41,866 bases of DNA. It comes from DAOPJM01 sp964490325. Its GTDB lineage: Bacteria; Bacillota; Clostridia; Christensenellales; CAG-138. The notes beneath the pieces are model-generated. The model did not search any database and was not told where the DNA came from. It was given only the letters and a program-made list of their open reading frames with translations. Made by a program: the position numbers and the translations under genes. Below are positions 7,763 to 16,604 of the stretch, piece after piece. Each line of letters begins with the position of its first letter. Position 1 is the stretch's first letter. Location: contig CAZBBX010000020.1 of NCBI GenBank assembly GCA_964490325.1, positions 1-41,866 of the forward strand, in the 5' to 3' direction.

Positions 7763-8776
7763 TTATATCGTATACAGCAGGATGGCCAGCGCACACAAGA
7801 GCGCCGTCGTCACGCCGTACATTGCTACGATCTTCGGCTCTGCAATGCCGCAAAGCTCGAAGTGATGATGAATGGGCGCCATCTTGAACACCCGCTTCTT
7901 GTTGCGCAGCTTGTAGCTGCCCACCTGAATGATGACCGACAGCGCCGAGCCGACATAGCAGAAGCCCATCAGGGGCAGCACCAGCGCCGAACGCGTCGCA
8001 AGCGCGATCATGGCTACGCTCCCGCCCAGCAGGAAGGAGCCTGTGTCCCCCATGAACACCTTGGCGGGATAGGCGTTCTTGATCAAAAAGCCCATGCACG
8101 CGCCGCAGAGCGATGCGCAGAACACGCCCATGCCGCTAAGCCCGCTGCCCTCCGCCGTGAGCAGGGGATTGGTGGGCAGCTCGGTGACGACCACAAGGAG
8201 GATCGCCATAGCGCCTGCGTAGATCATCGTCACCGTGGACGCAAGCCCGTCCAGTCCGTCTGTCAGGTTCACGGCGTTCACCGTGCCGATGAGGATGAAC
8301 ATGGCAAAGGGAACATAGAACACACCCAGATCCCACTCCACATGGAACAGCGGCAGGTACAGCTTGGAGCCCACTGCGGGGCTGTTGTACAGCCACAGCG
8401 CCGTAAGCAGCGCAAAGCCAAACTGCAGGACGATCTTTTGCCAAGCCCGAAGCCCCAAGGAGCGATGCTTTGCCACCTTGATAAAGTCGTCCAAGAAGCC
8501 GATAAGCCCAAACAGCAGCGCCGCCACCAACGCAGGCAGCGCGGTCGTATAGTCGTCGGCGGCAAACAGCAACAGGCTCGCCGCCAGCGCAGCCGCCAGG
8601 ATGATCCCGCCCATCGTGGGCGTTCCCTGCTTGCTCAGGTGGCTCTGCGGCCCCTCCTGCCGCACGTTCTGTCCCAGCTTCAGTTTCTTGAGCAGCGGTA
8701 GGACGATCGGTCCCAGCAGCGCCGCAAGTCCGAAGGAGACAAGGAGCGCAAGAATGATCCTTTGTACCAACTGCAT
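7763..8776 (-). CDS. mraY: MraY, phospho-MurNAc-pentapeptide translocase
   Basis: Integral membrane enzyme that links UDP-MurNAc-pentapeptide to undecaprenyl phosphate, giving lipid I. It has 337 residues with about ten helices. Signature motifs are GTPTMGG near the N terminus, NAVNLTDGLDGLA (Mg-binding aspartates), FMGDTGSF, and APIHHHFEL near the C terminus. The start lies one base before the murE stop region, so murE and mraY are adjacent; in most Gram-positive dcw clusters murF lies between them. MurF, needed to make the pentapeptide substrate, must be encoded elsewhere. Confidence 0.97.
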   Translation of the reverse strand: MQLVQRIILALLVSFGLAALLGPIVLPLLKKLKLGQNVRQEGPQSHLSKQGTPTMGGIILAAALAASLLLFAADDYTTALPALVAALLFGLIGFLDDFIKVAKHRSLGLRAWQKIVLQFGFALLTALWLYNSPAVGSKLYLPLFHVEWDLGVFYVPFAMFILIGTVNAVNLTDGLDGLASTVTMIYAGAMAILLVVVTELPTNPLLTAEGSGLSGMGVFCASLCGACMGFLIKNAYPAKVFMGDTGSFLLGGSVAMIALATRSALVLPLMGFCYVGSALSVIIQVGSYKLRNKKRVFKMAPIHHHFELCGIAEPKIVAMYGVTTALLCALAILLYTI

Positions 8777-8777
8777 G

Positions 8778-10217
8778 TCAGCGCTTCCCCTCCAATATTG
8801 CTTCTACGATCTCGCGGTCGTCAAAGTGATGCTTGACGCCGTTGATCTCCTGATAGTCCTCATGTCCCTTGCCCGCCACGACGATCACATCCTCTGCCTT
8901 GGCGTGCTCCAGTGCATACCGTATGCCCTCCTGCCGATCCACGATGGCTACATAGGGCGTACCCGTGCGCTTGACCCCCTCCTCCACGGCGCGGACGATG
9001 CTTTCCGGCTCCTCCGTGCGGGGATTGTCGCTGGTGACGACCACAAAGTCGGACAGCCTGCCGCCGATCTCGCCCATCTGCGGACGCTTGGCGCGGTCAC
9101 GGTCGCCGCCGCAGCCGAACACGCTGATGACGCGGCCCTTGGCAAACTCCCTTGCCGTTCTTAAAACATTGTCCAACGCATCGGGCGTGTGGGCATAATC
9201 CACATAGACGGAGAAGGGCTTGCCCTTGCTGTCCACGCGCTGCAGACGACCCGCAACGCCCTTGAGCTTCTCCAGTCCCGCCTTGACCTCCTTGAGCTCC
9301 AAGCCCACGCTCAGGCAGAGCGCCGCCGCGCCCATGGCGTTGTACACCGAAAACAGACCCGAGATGTGCAGCGCGATGGGACAGTCGCCATAGGGCGTGT
9401 GCAGATGAAAGCGCACCCCCGCCGTGGTCACGTCGATGGCGGAAGCGCGATACTCCCCCACCTCCGTGATGCCGATGGTATGCACGGGGCAGGGCAGTCC
9501 CTCCGCGATCTTGGAGGCGGCGGGATCGTCGGCATTCACGATGGCTATGCCCGTTTGATAGAACAGACGCTTCTTGGCGGCCAGATAGTTTTCAAAGGTC
9601 TTGTGGTAGTCCAGATGATCCTGCGTAAGGTTTGTAAACAGCGCCGCATCGAACTGCAGGCCGTGTACGCGATCCTGGGCCAACGCGTGGGAGGATACCT
9701 CCATCACCACAAGGCGGCAGCCCGCATCCGCCATGCGCCGTAAGAGCGCAAACAGATCGACCGATTCGGGCGTGGTGCGCCCCGTGGCGCAGACCTCGTC
9801 GCCGATGAGGTTGTGGATGGTGCCGATCAGCCCCACCTTCAGCCCCGCCTCCTCCGCAATGGCCTTGACCATGTAGGTGGTGCTGGTCTTGCCGTTGGTA
9901 CCCGTCACGCCCAATAGATGCAGCTCGCGCTCAGGGTGACGATAAAAGCAGGCCGCCGCCTCCGCCATGCCCTTGCGGGCGTCGGGGACAACGAGCTGCG
10001 GCAGCGCCACGGGCAGCGGATGCTCGCATAGGAGCGCTCTTGCCCCCTGCGCCGCGGCCTGCGCCGCAAAATCGTGTCCGTCGCTCTTGAGCCCACGCAC
10101 GCAGCAGAACAGGCTGCCCGCCTGCACGGCGCGGGAATCGTAATCCACGGAGGTGATCTCCGTGTCGCCGCCCACGCAGGCGATCCCAAGCGCGGCGGCA
10201 ATTTCGGATAAACGCAT
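8778..10217 (-). CDS. murE: MurE, UDP-MurNAc-tripeptide ligase, meso-DAP type
   Basis: Cytoplasmic Mur ligase that adds the third stem-peptide residue. It has 479 residues from the ATG at 10217, which gives the usual N terminus MRLSEIAAALG; the frame stays open further upstream, but that stretch overlaps the PBP gene and lacks family similarity. P-loop GTNGKTS is at 106-112. The specificity motif is DNPR (397-400) followed by TEEP; this is the form known from meso-diaminopimelate-adding enzymes, so the wall is predicted to be of A1-gamma type. Other motifs are TNLTQDHLDYH and GAGR-like GVAGRLQ. Confidence 0.96.
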   Translation of the reverse strand: MRLSEIAAALGIACVGGDTEITSVDYDSRAVQAGSLFCCVRGLKSDGHDFAAQAAAQGARALLCEHPLPVALPQLVVPDARKGMAEAAACFYRHPERELHLLGVTGTNGKTSTTYMVKAIAEEAGLKVGLIGTIHNLIGDEVCATGRTTPESVDLFALLRRMADAGCRLVVMEVSSHALAQDRVHGLQFDAALFTNLTQDHLDYHKTFENYLAAKKRLFYQTGIAIVNADDPAASKIAEGLPCPVHTIGITEVGEYRASAIDVTTAGVRFHLHTPYGDCPIALHISGLFSVYNAMGAAALCLSVGLELKEVKAGLEKLKGVAGRLQRVDSKGKPFSVYVDYAHTPDALDNVLRTAREFAKGRVISVFGCGGDRDRAKRPQMGEIGGRLSDFVVVTSDNPRTEEPESIVRAVEEGVKRTGTPYVAIVDRQEGIRYALEHAKAEDVIVVAGKGHEDYQEINGVKHHFDDREIVEAILEGKR

Positions 10218-10294
10218 AGTGTTCCCCCATTCAAAAGGCAAGCGCCGCTTGCCGCTGTTTTCGATAGTTCCTCCGCTCCGTACCGCGCAGCGCG

Positions 10295-12472
10295 CTAATC
10301 GGTGGGCGTATAGGTAAAGCCCACCTGCACGGTCGTGCCAACGGGCAGCTGTGTCCCCTCGGCATACTGCGTGAAGGTGACGACCCCTGCGCTTTGCGTG
10401 CGGTCGTACTCCATGGTAAGTCCCGCCTTTATGAGCGCGTCCATGGCGTTCAGACGGGTCTTGCCGATGATATCGGGCATGGTGGTGTAGGTGATGGTCT
10501 CGTCCTCGGCGCGCACGGTCGTCCAAGCCGTGTAGAGGATGACGTCCGAGCCCTTCACGACCACGGTACCCGCTGCGGGCGCCTGCCGCTGCACGCTTGC
10601 GGAGGCTTCGTCCTCCATGTAGGTGGCCGTTAGGCCGCTGTCGCGCAGCAGCTTGGCCGCGTCCGTGACGCTCAGCCCCGTCGTGTCGGGCACGATGACG
10701 GCCTCGTTGTTCTTGTCGGGCGCAATGCCGCTGTCGCCCAAGACGCTGTTGAGCACCATCTGCACAAAGGGCGCCGCCACGGTGCTGCCGTAGACCACGG
10801 GGATCTGCGGTTCGTCAACGACGATGATGCAAAGATACTGCGGATCGTCCGCAGGCGCAAAGCCCACGAAGGAGGCGATCAGCTTGGTGGAGGAGACGCT
10901 GCCGTCGTCCTCGTACTTCTGCGAGGTGCCCGTCTTGCCGCCCACGGAGTAGCCGTAGACCTGCGCGTTCCTGCCGCTGCCGTTCTCGACCACCGAGGTG
11001 AGGATGCTGCGCACGGTGGCGCTGGTCTCCTCGGAGATGACGCGGCGCACGACGGTGCGCCCATTTTGCAGCAGGATGTTGCCGTCCTGATCGACGATCT
11101 GCGAAACGATATAGGGCTTCAACAGCTCGCCCCCGTTGATGGCGGCGGACACGGCCGTGGCAAGCTGCAGCGCCGTGCAGGAGATGCTTTGGCCAAAGCC
11201 GATGCGCGCCAGATCGGGTTCGCGCACATATTTGATGTGCGTGACGCTGCCGCTGGTCTCACCCGTGATGCCGCTTGCGGTGCTGTCGCCAAAGCCGAAG
11301 GCGTAAATGTAGTTGTAGAAGGCGCGGGTGCCGATCTTCAGCGCCATCGACATGAAGGCGCAGTTGCAGCTGTTCTCCGCCGCCTGCGTCAGCGTTTGAT
11401 TGCCATGTCCCGCCGTCTTCCAGCAATGGATGCTGTCGCCTGCCACGGTCAGGGAGCCTTTGCAGTTGAAGTGGGTGGAGGTGGTCACCGCGCCGCTCTC
11501 CAGTGCGGAGGCAAGCGTGATGATCTTGAAGATGGAGCCCGGCTCGTAGGTGTCGGTCGCCACGCGGAGCTTGGCAAGCTCCAGCAGCGCCGTTGCATCG
11601 CTGCGGGGCGGTTCATCGTTGTCGTAGCAGGGATAGCCCGCCGCGGCAAGGATCTCGCCCGTCTGCGGATTCATCACAAGACCCATGGCGTACTTGGCGT
11701 TGTTGACCGTGCAGGCCTCCTCCAACGCGTTCTCCAGATAGTTTTCGATGCGCGTGTCCGTGGTGAGGATCAGATCCGCACCGGGAATGGCGGCAACATA
11801 CTGCTCCTCGCTGCCTGCAAAGGTGTTGCCGTCGCGGTCGGTGTCGGTCACCTGATAGCCGTCCGTGCCCGCCAAATAGCTGTTATAGGTCAGCTCCAGC
11901 CCCGTCTGCCCCGCGCCGTCCGTGTTGGTAAAGCCCAACAGCTGGCTGTACAGGGTGCCGCTGCTGTAGGTTCGTTTTACGTCCGCGTAGTAGCTCAGCT
12001 CGTTGGTCAGCTGCTGCGCCGAAAATAGCTGGATCGTCTCCGCCTCGACCTGATCCTTGATCTTGACCTGACTTAAAAGCTGCCCCGCGCTGCTCGTCTT
12101 GTTGAGCTTGGCCAGCACCGAGTCGTAGTCCAGATCGAGAAGCACCGCCAAGGTGTTCGCCACACGCTCGCGGTCGTCCTGCGTGATCATCTGCAGGTTG
12201 GCGCAGACCTGATAGGTCGTGTAGCTGCTTGCCAGCACGTTGCCGTCGCGGTCTTGGATCTCGCCGCGATCCGCCTTGATGGAGGTGGTGCTCTGCCATT
12301 GCATGGAGGCCTTCTTGGCGTAGCTGTCGCCGTTTACGATGACCTCGTAGCTGAGCTTGCCGATGAGCGCAGCAAACATGATCCCCAAGACGACCATGGA
12401 GATCAGCAGTCTCTTTTTGGCGGAGGAAAGCTTGACCCGCCTTTTTTTGCGCTTTTGTTCTTCCGTCGGCAA
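10295..12472 (-). CDS. ftsI: class B penicillin-binding protein with two PASTA domains
   Basis: Septal D,D-transpeptidase that cross-links peptidoglycan and works with the SEDS protein encoded downstream. It has 725 residues: a basic cytoplasmic tail, one membrane helix (about 21-43), a pedestal (RGEIQDRDG), and a transpeptidase domain with S313-I-F-K316, S368-C-N370 and K513-T-G. Two C-terminal PASTA domains follow, about 592-650 and 661-722. Sporulation SpoVD usually has one PASTA and vegetative PBP2B/PBP2x two, which favours the vegetative FtsI role, though SpoVD cannot be excluded. The start is TTG with AAAGGAG well placed; no ATG alternative keeps the membrane anchor. Confidence 0.92.
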   Translation of the reverse strand: MPTEEQKRKKRRVKLSSAKKRLLISMVVLGIMFAALIGKLSYEVIVNGDSYAKKASMQWQSTTSIKADRGEIQDRDGNVLASSYTTYQVCANLQMITQDDRERVANTLAVLLDLDYDSVLAKLNKTSSAGQLLSQVKIKDQVEAETIQLFSAQQLTNELSYYADVKRTYSSGTLYSQLLGFTNTDGAGQTGLELTYNSYLAGTDGYQVTDTDRDGNTFAGSEEQYVAAIPGADLILTTDTRIENYLENALEEACTVNNAKYAMGLVMNPQTGEILAAAGYPCYDNDEPPRSDATALLELAKLRVATDTYEPGSIFKIITLASALESGAVTTSTHFNCKGSLTVAGDSIHCWKTAGHGNQTLTQAAENSCNCAFMSMALKIGTRAFYNYIYAFGFGDSTASGITGETSGSVTHIKYVREPDLARIGFGQSISCTALQLATAVSAAINGGELLKPYIVSQIVDQDGNILLQNGRTVVRRVISEETSATVRSILTSVVENGSGRNAQVYGYSVGGKTGTSQKYEDDGSVSSTKLIASFVGFAPADDPQYLCIIVVDEPQIPVVYGSTVAAPFVQMVLNSVLGDSGIAPDKNNEAVIVPDTTGLSVTDAAKLLRDSGLTATYMEDEASASVQRQAPAAGTVVVKGSDVILYTAWTTVRAEDETITYTTMPDIIGKTRLNAMDALIKAGLTMEYDRTQSAGVVTFTQYAEGTQLPVGTTVQVGFTYTPTD

Positions 12473-12489
12473 TGGGCCGCTCCTTTCCG

Positions 12490-12933
12490 TTAGTCCTTGC
12501 TGTTCCAGACGCGCACGCGGCCCGCGCCCAGATTGGTCTCGTTGATCGCACCGTAATCATCGTACGCGCTCTGCTGCTTGATGATCTGGGAAATATCCTC
12601 CTTGTATGCGGCGATATCATCGTCCAAGGTGTTGATCTGACGGTACACATCCGTCAGCTCCACGTTGCCGCGCAGCGCAAAGATCGCCGTTGCCGCCATC
12701 ATGAAGACGGACAGCAGGATCAGTATGCGGGAAAGTACAAGCGAGCGGTCGTGCCGCGGCGCTGCGGGAGCGGGTGCGCTCACCGTTTCGCTGCCCGGCT
12801 GCGGACGAACGGTAGGCAGCGGCGAACCCTCGTCCAGCACGATCAGCTCGTCATTCTTGTGCGTGGGCGCCCAAATGCGCGTCTGCACGCTTTTATTGGT
12901 GCTGCGTTTTTCATCGTCAAAGGAAATTTCCAT
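12490..12933 (-). CDS. ftsL: FtsL-like cell division protein
   Basis: Small bitopic divisome protein of 147 residues, assigned mainly from position between rsmH and the PBP gene and from architecture. It has a cytoplasmic tail of about 65 residues rich in Pro, Ser and charged residues, one membrane helix at about 66-88, then a short coiled coil (about 89-125, LTDVYRQINTLDDDIAAYKE). FtsL sequences are poorly conserved, so shape and context carry the call. The tail is longer than in most FtsL proteins. A clear GGAAAGGAG site precedes the ATG. Confidence 0.8.
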   Translation of the reverse strand: MEISFDDEKRSTNKSVQTRIWAPTHKNDELIVLDEGSPLPTVRPQPGSETVSAPAPAAPRHDRSLVLSRILILLSVFMMAATAIFALRGNVELTDVYRQINTLDDDIAAYKEDISQIIKQQSAYDDYGAINETNLGAGRVRVWNSKD

Positions 12934-12992
12934 ACCGTTCTCCTTTCCGTAAAGCTTTGTCCTCTTCTACGCTTATGCGTCGAAGTCGCGTT

Positions 12993-13964
12993 CTACGCCG
13001 AAAATACTTTTTCTATGGCGCGCAATTTGGCGCAGCTGCTGCGGGAATTTTCCGCCTGCTCCGCCTCGCCCGCCTCGATGGGCTTGCGCGTAAGGATGCG
13101 CGCCGTGGGCAGCTTGCCGCACACGCACACGGGCAGCTCCTTTGGGCAGGTGCAGGGCTGCTCAAAGCTGCGAAACGCCGTCTTGACGATGCGATCCTCC
13201 AGCGAATGAAAGCTCAAAACGGCCATTCGTCCGCCGGGCTTGAGCAGATCGTGCGCGTCCGTGATGGCCTGCGCCAAGCCGTCCAGCTCGCCGTTTACGG
13301 CAATGCGCAGCGCCTGAAAGCAGCGCCGTGCGGGATGCTGCGGCTCGTTGCGAAACTTTGCGGGGATGGCGGCCTTGATGGCGTCCGCCAGCTCCACCGT
13401 GCGGGTGAAGGGCTGCTCTTGGCGCCTTAGGCACAGCGCGTGCGCGATGCGTCCCGCAAAGCGCTCCTCCCCATAGTCCCGAAAGATGCGGCAAAGCTCC
13501 GCTTCGTCCGCTCCGTTTACAAGCGCCGCCGCCGTCCTTGTCGCGTTTTGATCCATGCGCATGTCCAGCGGGGCGTCTAACTTGTAGGAAAAACCGCGCT
13601 CCGCCTCGTCCAGCTGGTGGCTGGACACGCCCAGATCCAAAAGGATACCGTCTGCGCCCGCAACGCCTTGTTCGCTAAGCAGCGACTTCATGTCGAAAAA
13701 ATTGCCCCGTATCGCGGTGAAGCGTTCGCCAAAGGGCTTGAGGCGTTCCGACGCCGCTTGGATCGCGTCCGCATCGCGGTCGATCCCGTACAGCCTGCCG
13801 TCTATGGGCAGCGCCCTTAGGATCGCCTCCGCGTGACCGCCTCCGCCCAGCGTGCCGTCGACGAACACGCCGCCCCTTTCGGGCGCCAAAAGCGCCAACA
13901 CCTCCGCGACCATGATGGGCGCGTGGTAGGCCGCCGCGGCGGGTCTTGTCGGTTCCAACGCCAT
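12993..13964 (-). CDS. rsmH: RsmH (MraW), 16S rRNA m4C1402 methyltransferase
   Basis: S-adenosylmethionine-dependent enzyme that N4-methylates C1402 of 16S rRNA in the decoding site. It has 323 residues from the ATG at 13964, which has GGAGG seven bases upstream; an open extension further upstream runs through the promoter. The SAM-binding glycine motif is FVDGTLGGGGHAEAIL. DLGVSSHQLDEAERGFSY and the C-terminal LSFHSLEDRIVK are family signatures. It is the first gene of this dcw cluster. The regulator mraZ, which normally precedes it, is absent; instead a promoter and an unrelated hydrolase gene lie upstream. Confidence 0.97.
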   Translation of the reverse strand: MALEPTRPAAAAYHAPIMVAEVLALLAPERGGVFVDGTLGGGGHAEAILRALPIDGRLYGIDRDADAIQAASERLKPFGERFTAIRGNFFDMKSLLSEQGVAGADGILLDLGVSSHQLDEAERGFSYKLDAPLDMRMDQNATRTAAALVNGADEAELCRIFRDYGEERFAGRIAHALCLRRQEQPFTRTVELADAIKAAIPAKFRNEPQHPARRCFQALRIAVNGELDGLAQAITDAHDLLKPGGRMAVLSFHSLEDRIVKTAFRSFEQPCTCPKELPVCVCGKLPTARILTRKPIEAGEAEQAENSRSSCAKLRAIEKVFSA

Positions 13965-13993
13965 AAACTGCCTCCGTAAAAAAAGGCGTATAC

Positions 13994-14041
13994 TCCACCT
14001 AATACTAAGTGGATTATACACCATTCGGAGGGGCTTGTCAT
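13994..14041 (-). promoter_or_regulatory. promoter of the dcw cluster with operator-like palindrome
   Basis: Read on the minus strand: ATGACA, a 17-base spacer, TATAAT (perfect -10). The 20-bp palindrome at 13994-14013, TCCACTTAGTATTAGGTGGA (one mismatch between its 7-base arms), begins right after the -10 and covers the expected transcription start, a position typical of a repressor site. It does not match the MraZ boxes I know. Confidence 0.75.
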
Positions 14042-14114
14042 CTTCTAAATGTGTCTTGAACGTAACTTTTTATCGGAAGGTTTTTTGCCGCCTCTCGACG
14101 AAAAGTCGTCTTTG

Positions 14115-14834
14115 TCACACGCCTGCGGGCAGGGGCATGTTGCGATAGTCCCCCACAAAGCGGCAGAGCGCCTCGGTGATGCGCTTTTGCCCCGCCGTGT
14201 TGGGATGGATGCCGTCCGCACAGTACAGCTCGTCTATGCGGCGCTCGGCAAGGAACGCGCCGCGCAGGTCGATAAGGGGCGTATGGGTCTCCCGTGCCAG
14301 CGCTTCCACTGCGCGGGAGTAATTCTCTTGGTAGCGATAGATGGTCTCCGTCCCGCCCAGCCACTTGAGGATATTCTCGCGGGACAGGCCGTTGCGGGTG
14401 ATGAAGTCGAGGTAGCGCTCCGCCAAGATGGGCGGCAGGGTCGTGAGGAACGCGCCCACGCCGTTGTCCTTGAGGAGCTTAAGGATCTTGCGGTAGGTCT
14501 CCGTAAAGAGGGGCAGCGGCGTATGGGGCAGATGCTCCGCATCGGGTTCCGCCGCCACGGCAGCCCAGTCAAAGTCGCAGTCGTTGCCGCCAAAGTCCAT
14601 CACCACATGATCGGTGCGCTGTCCGCGTGCAATGGCGCGCTCCAAGAGGGCATAGCCCTTGGTGACGGTGCAGCCGAAGCGGGAATCGTTCTCGATCTCC
14701 AAGGAAAAGGCACGCTCCAGCGACGGTACGTCGATGTGATTGTCCACGCAGTAACGCTGGGTATCCGTCTTTAGCTGGATGCCCTTGAGGATGGAATCCC
14801 CATATACCAATATTTTCTTGACGGGCTCGATCAC
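14115..14834 (-). CDS. SGNH/GDSL-type hydrolase
   Basis: Predicted serine esterase or lipase-like hydrolase of 239 residues with no signal peptide, so probably cytoplasmic. Block I is VYGDSILKG with the nucleophile S14. Block III is DFGGNDCDFDW, with the oxyanion Asn. Block V is CADGIHPNTAGQ, with the catalytic Asp and His. The substrate is unknown; family members deacylate sugars, lipids or wall polymers. The start is GTG, supported by AAGGAGG seven bases upstream and by a promoter further up. It is a single-gene unit between the dcw cluster and a divergent ATPase gene. Confidence 0.88.
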   Translation of the reverse strand: MIEPVKKILVYGDSILKGIQLKTDTQRYCVDNHIDVPSLERAFSLEIENDSRFGCTVTKGYALLERAIARGQRTDHVVMDFGGNDCDFDWAAVAAEPDAEHLPHTPLPLFTETYRKILKLLKDNGVGAFLTTLPPILAERYLDFITRNGLSRENILKWLGGTETIYRYQENYSRAVEALARETHTPLIDLRGAFLAERRIDELYCADGIHPNTAGQKRITEALCRFVGDYRNMPLPAGV

Positions 14835-14864
14835 GCTGCGGCCTCCTTCCGAGAATATACAGCC

Positions 14865-14893
14865 ATAGTACCCTTTCGGGCGCGGAAAGTCAA
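14865..14893 (-). promoter_or_regulatory. promoter of the SGNH hydrolase gene
   Basis: On the minus strand: TTGACT, a 17-base spacer, TACTAT, followed about 20 bases later by the AAGGAGG site of the hydrolase. Confidence 0.7.
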
Positions 14894-15060
14894 TTCCGAA
14901 AATGGGGAATTCACGAAAATGATGAAATCATCAGAACGATCGATGCCGAAACGGGCTTACGGTACACTGTCCAAAAAGGGGAGGAAGGCTGTTTCCCTGC
15001 CCTGTTCATAGGAGGCTGCACGAACATTTCTGCCCCATGAACGCGGCAAACAGCGATATT
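14894..15060. other. non-coding divergent region with small palindromes
   Basis: Part of a 328-base gap between divergent genes. It holds a 14-bp perfect palindrome TGATGAAATCATCA at 14920-14933 and an AATTCC/GGAATT inverted repeat just before it. I find no gene here. The sequence is richer in A and T than its surroundings. Confidence 0.5.
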
Positions 15061-15107
15061 TCTCGATTATGTGTAAATTCGTCGTTGAAAATATCTCGAT
15101 AATGTGG
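15061..15107 (+). repeat. 13-bp direct repeat overlapping the DUF4143 promoter
   Basis: TCTCGATTATGTG at 15061-15073 and TCTCGATAATGTG at 15094-15106 differ by one base and are 33 bp apart, about three helical turns. The second copy fills most of the promoter spacer. This is the layout of paired repressor half-sites on one face of the helix. Confidence 0.6.
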
Positions 15108-15113
15108 TATATT
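15085..15113 (+). promoter_or_regulatory. promoter of the DUF4143 ATPase gene
   Basis: TTGAAA, a 17-base spacer, TATATT, then about 50 bases to the ATG, which is preceded by AAAGGGGAA. Confidence 0.75.
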
Positions 15114-15162
15114 GGCGGTGTAAAAATGTCAATTTCGTGGGCAAGCAAGAAAGGGGAAGCCG

Positions 15163-16515
15163 ATGAAAAGAAAGATCTATGATTCGCTGCTCAAATGGAA
15201 GCAAAACGGCGCAGGCAAAACGGCGCTGATGATCGACGGCGCTCGTCGCGTTGGCAAGAGCTATATCGTTGAGGCGTTCGCAAAGGCCGAATATAAGTCT
15301 TACCTTATCATCGACTTTAACCTTGCCGGCAAAGAGGTGCGGGACCTGTTCGACAAGTATCTCAACGACCTTGACACGTTCTTCCTGTATCTGTGCGGGT
15401 ATTACAACGTAAAGCTCTATCAGCATGAATCCCTGCTCGTTTTTGACGAGGTGCAGCTGTGTCCCCGTGCCCGCGCCGCCATCAAATATCTGGTGGCCGA
15501 CGGCCGATATGATTATGTGGAGACCGGGTCGCTGGCGTCCATCAAAAAAAACGTGGCTGACATCGTAATTCCGTCCGAGGAGCGCCACATCAAAATGTAC
15601 CCTATGGACTTCGAGGAGTTTTTGTCGGCGCTTGGCAACGACACGCTGATGAGCATCATAAAAAAGTATTTTGAAGAAAGAAAGCCGCTGGGGCAGCTGC
15701 TGCACAGAAAAGCCATGGACTATTTCCGTCAGTATTTGATCGTGGGCGGAATGCCCCAAGCGGTGCAGGCGTATGTCGATACTCGCGATTTCGATACGGT
15801 CGATCAGATCAAGCGAGATATCCTCGGCTTATACCGCAGCGACATTCACAAGCATGCACAGGGCTATGAAATGAAGGTGCAGAGCATATTTGACGATATA
15901 CCGTCACAGCTCAACAAGCACGAAAAAAAGTTCAAGCTTTCATCGTTGAAAAAGGATGCACGCCTGCGTGAGTATGAGGACGCGCTGTTTTGGCTGGATG
16001 ACGCCATGATCGTCAACACCTGTTACAACACCACGGAGCCAAACGTGGGTCTGCGTATGAACCGTGACCGCCCAACGCTCAAATGCTACATGGGGGACAC
16101 GGGACTGCTCATCAGCCTTGCCTTTGACGAAAACGGCTTGGTCAGCGAGGAGATCTACAAAAAGCTCCTGTTTAGCAAATTGGAGATCAACAAGGGTATG
16201 CTCACAGAAAATATCGTGGCGCAGATGCTGACCGCAAGCGGACATAAGCTGTATTTCTACTCCACACCGTCTGCAAAGGACAGCAGCTCCAGAATGGAAA
16301 TAGATTTTTTGCTTGCAAAGAGCAAGATCGGCAGCAGGCACAATATTTCGCCCATTGAGGTAAAATCCGGCAACAGCTATACGCTAAGCTCGCTTAGAAA
16401 ATTCCAAGCCAAATACGCAGAGCAGCTGCATATCCCCTATGTGATACATCCAAGCGACCTCAAGGAGGACGATGGCATCGTCTATCTGCCGCTGTATATG
16501 ACGCCGCTTCTGTAA
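15163..16515 (+). CDS. AAA-type ATPase with DUF4143 domain
   Basis: ATPase of 450 residues with the two-domain layout of the AAA_14/DUF4143 family. Walker A is GARRVGKS (26-33), Walker B is LLVFDEVQL near residue 90, and a sensor-like ETGSLAS follows. The C-terminal DUF4143 region includes MEIDFLLAKS and PIEVKSGNSY, resembling the D...E-x-K pattern of PD-(D/E)xK folds. The biological role of this large family is not established. The gene stands alone on the plus strand with its own promoter and is visibly richer in A and T than the flanking genes, which suggests horizontal acquisition. I see no partner toxin or antitoxin and no strong terminator after it. Confidence 0.88.
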   Translation: MKRKIYDSLLKWKQNGAGKTALMIDGARRVGKSYIVEAFAKAEYKSYLIIDFNLAGKEVRDLFDKYLNDLDTFFLYLCGYYNVKLYQHESLLVFDEVQLCPRARAAIKYLVADGRYDYVETGSLASIKKNVADIVIPSEERHIKMYPMDFEEFLSALGNDTLMSIIKKYFEERKPLGQLLHRKAMDYFRQYLIVGGMPQAVQAYVDTRDFDTVDQIKRDILGLYRSDIHKHAQGYEMKVQSIFDDIPSQLNKHEKKFKLSSLKKDARLREYEDALFWLDDAMIVNTCYNTTEPNVGLRMNRDRPTLKCYMGDTGLLISLAFDENGLVSEEIYKKLLFSKLEINKGMLTENIVAQMLTASGHKLYFYSTPSAKDSSSRMEIDFLLAKSKIGSRHNISPIEVKSGNSYTLSSLRKFQAKYAEQLHIPYVIHPSDLKEDDGIVYLPLYMTPLL

Positions 16516-16604
16516 CGGCAGGCGCAAAAGCGATCTTTGCAGGCCGAGCCGCAGCTGTCGGGGTGAACAGCCGCAGTGGTACGTTCCTTTTTGTCGAACG
16601 GACT

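Noticed and set aside
10218..10526. N-terminal extension of murE
   Set aside because: It overlaps the PBP gene out of frame. The ATG at 10217 gives the canonical MurE N terminus.
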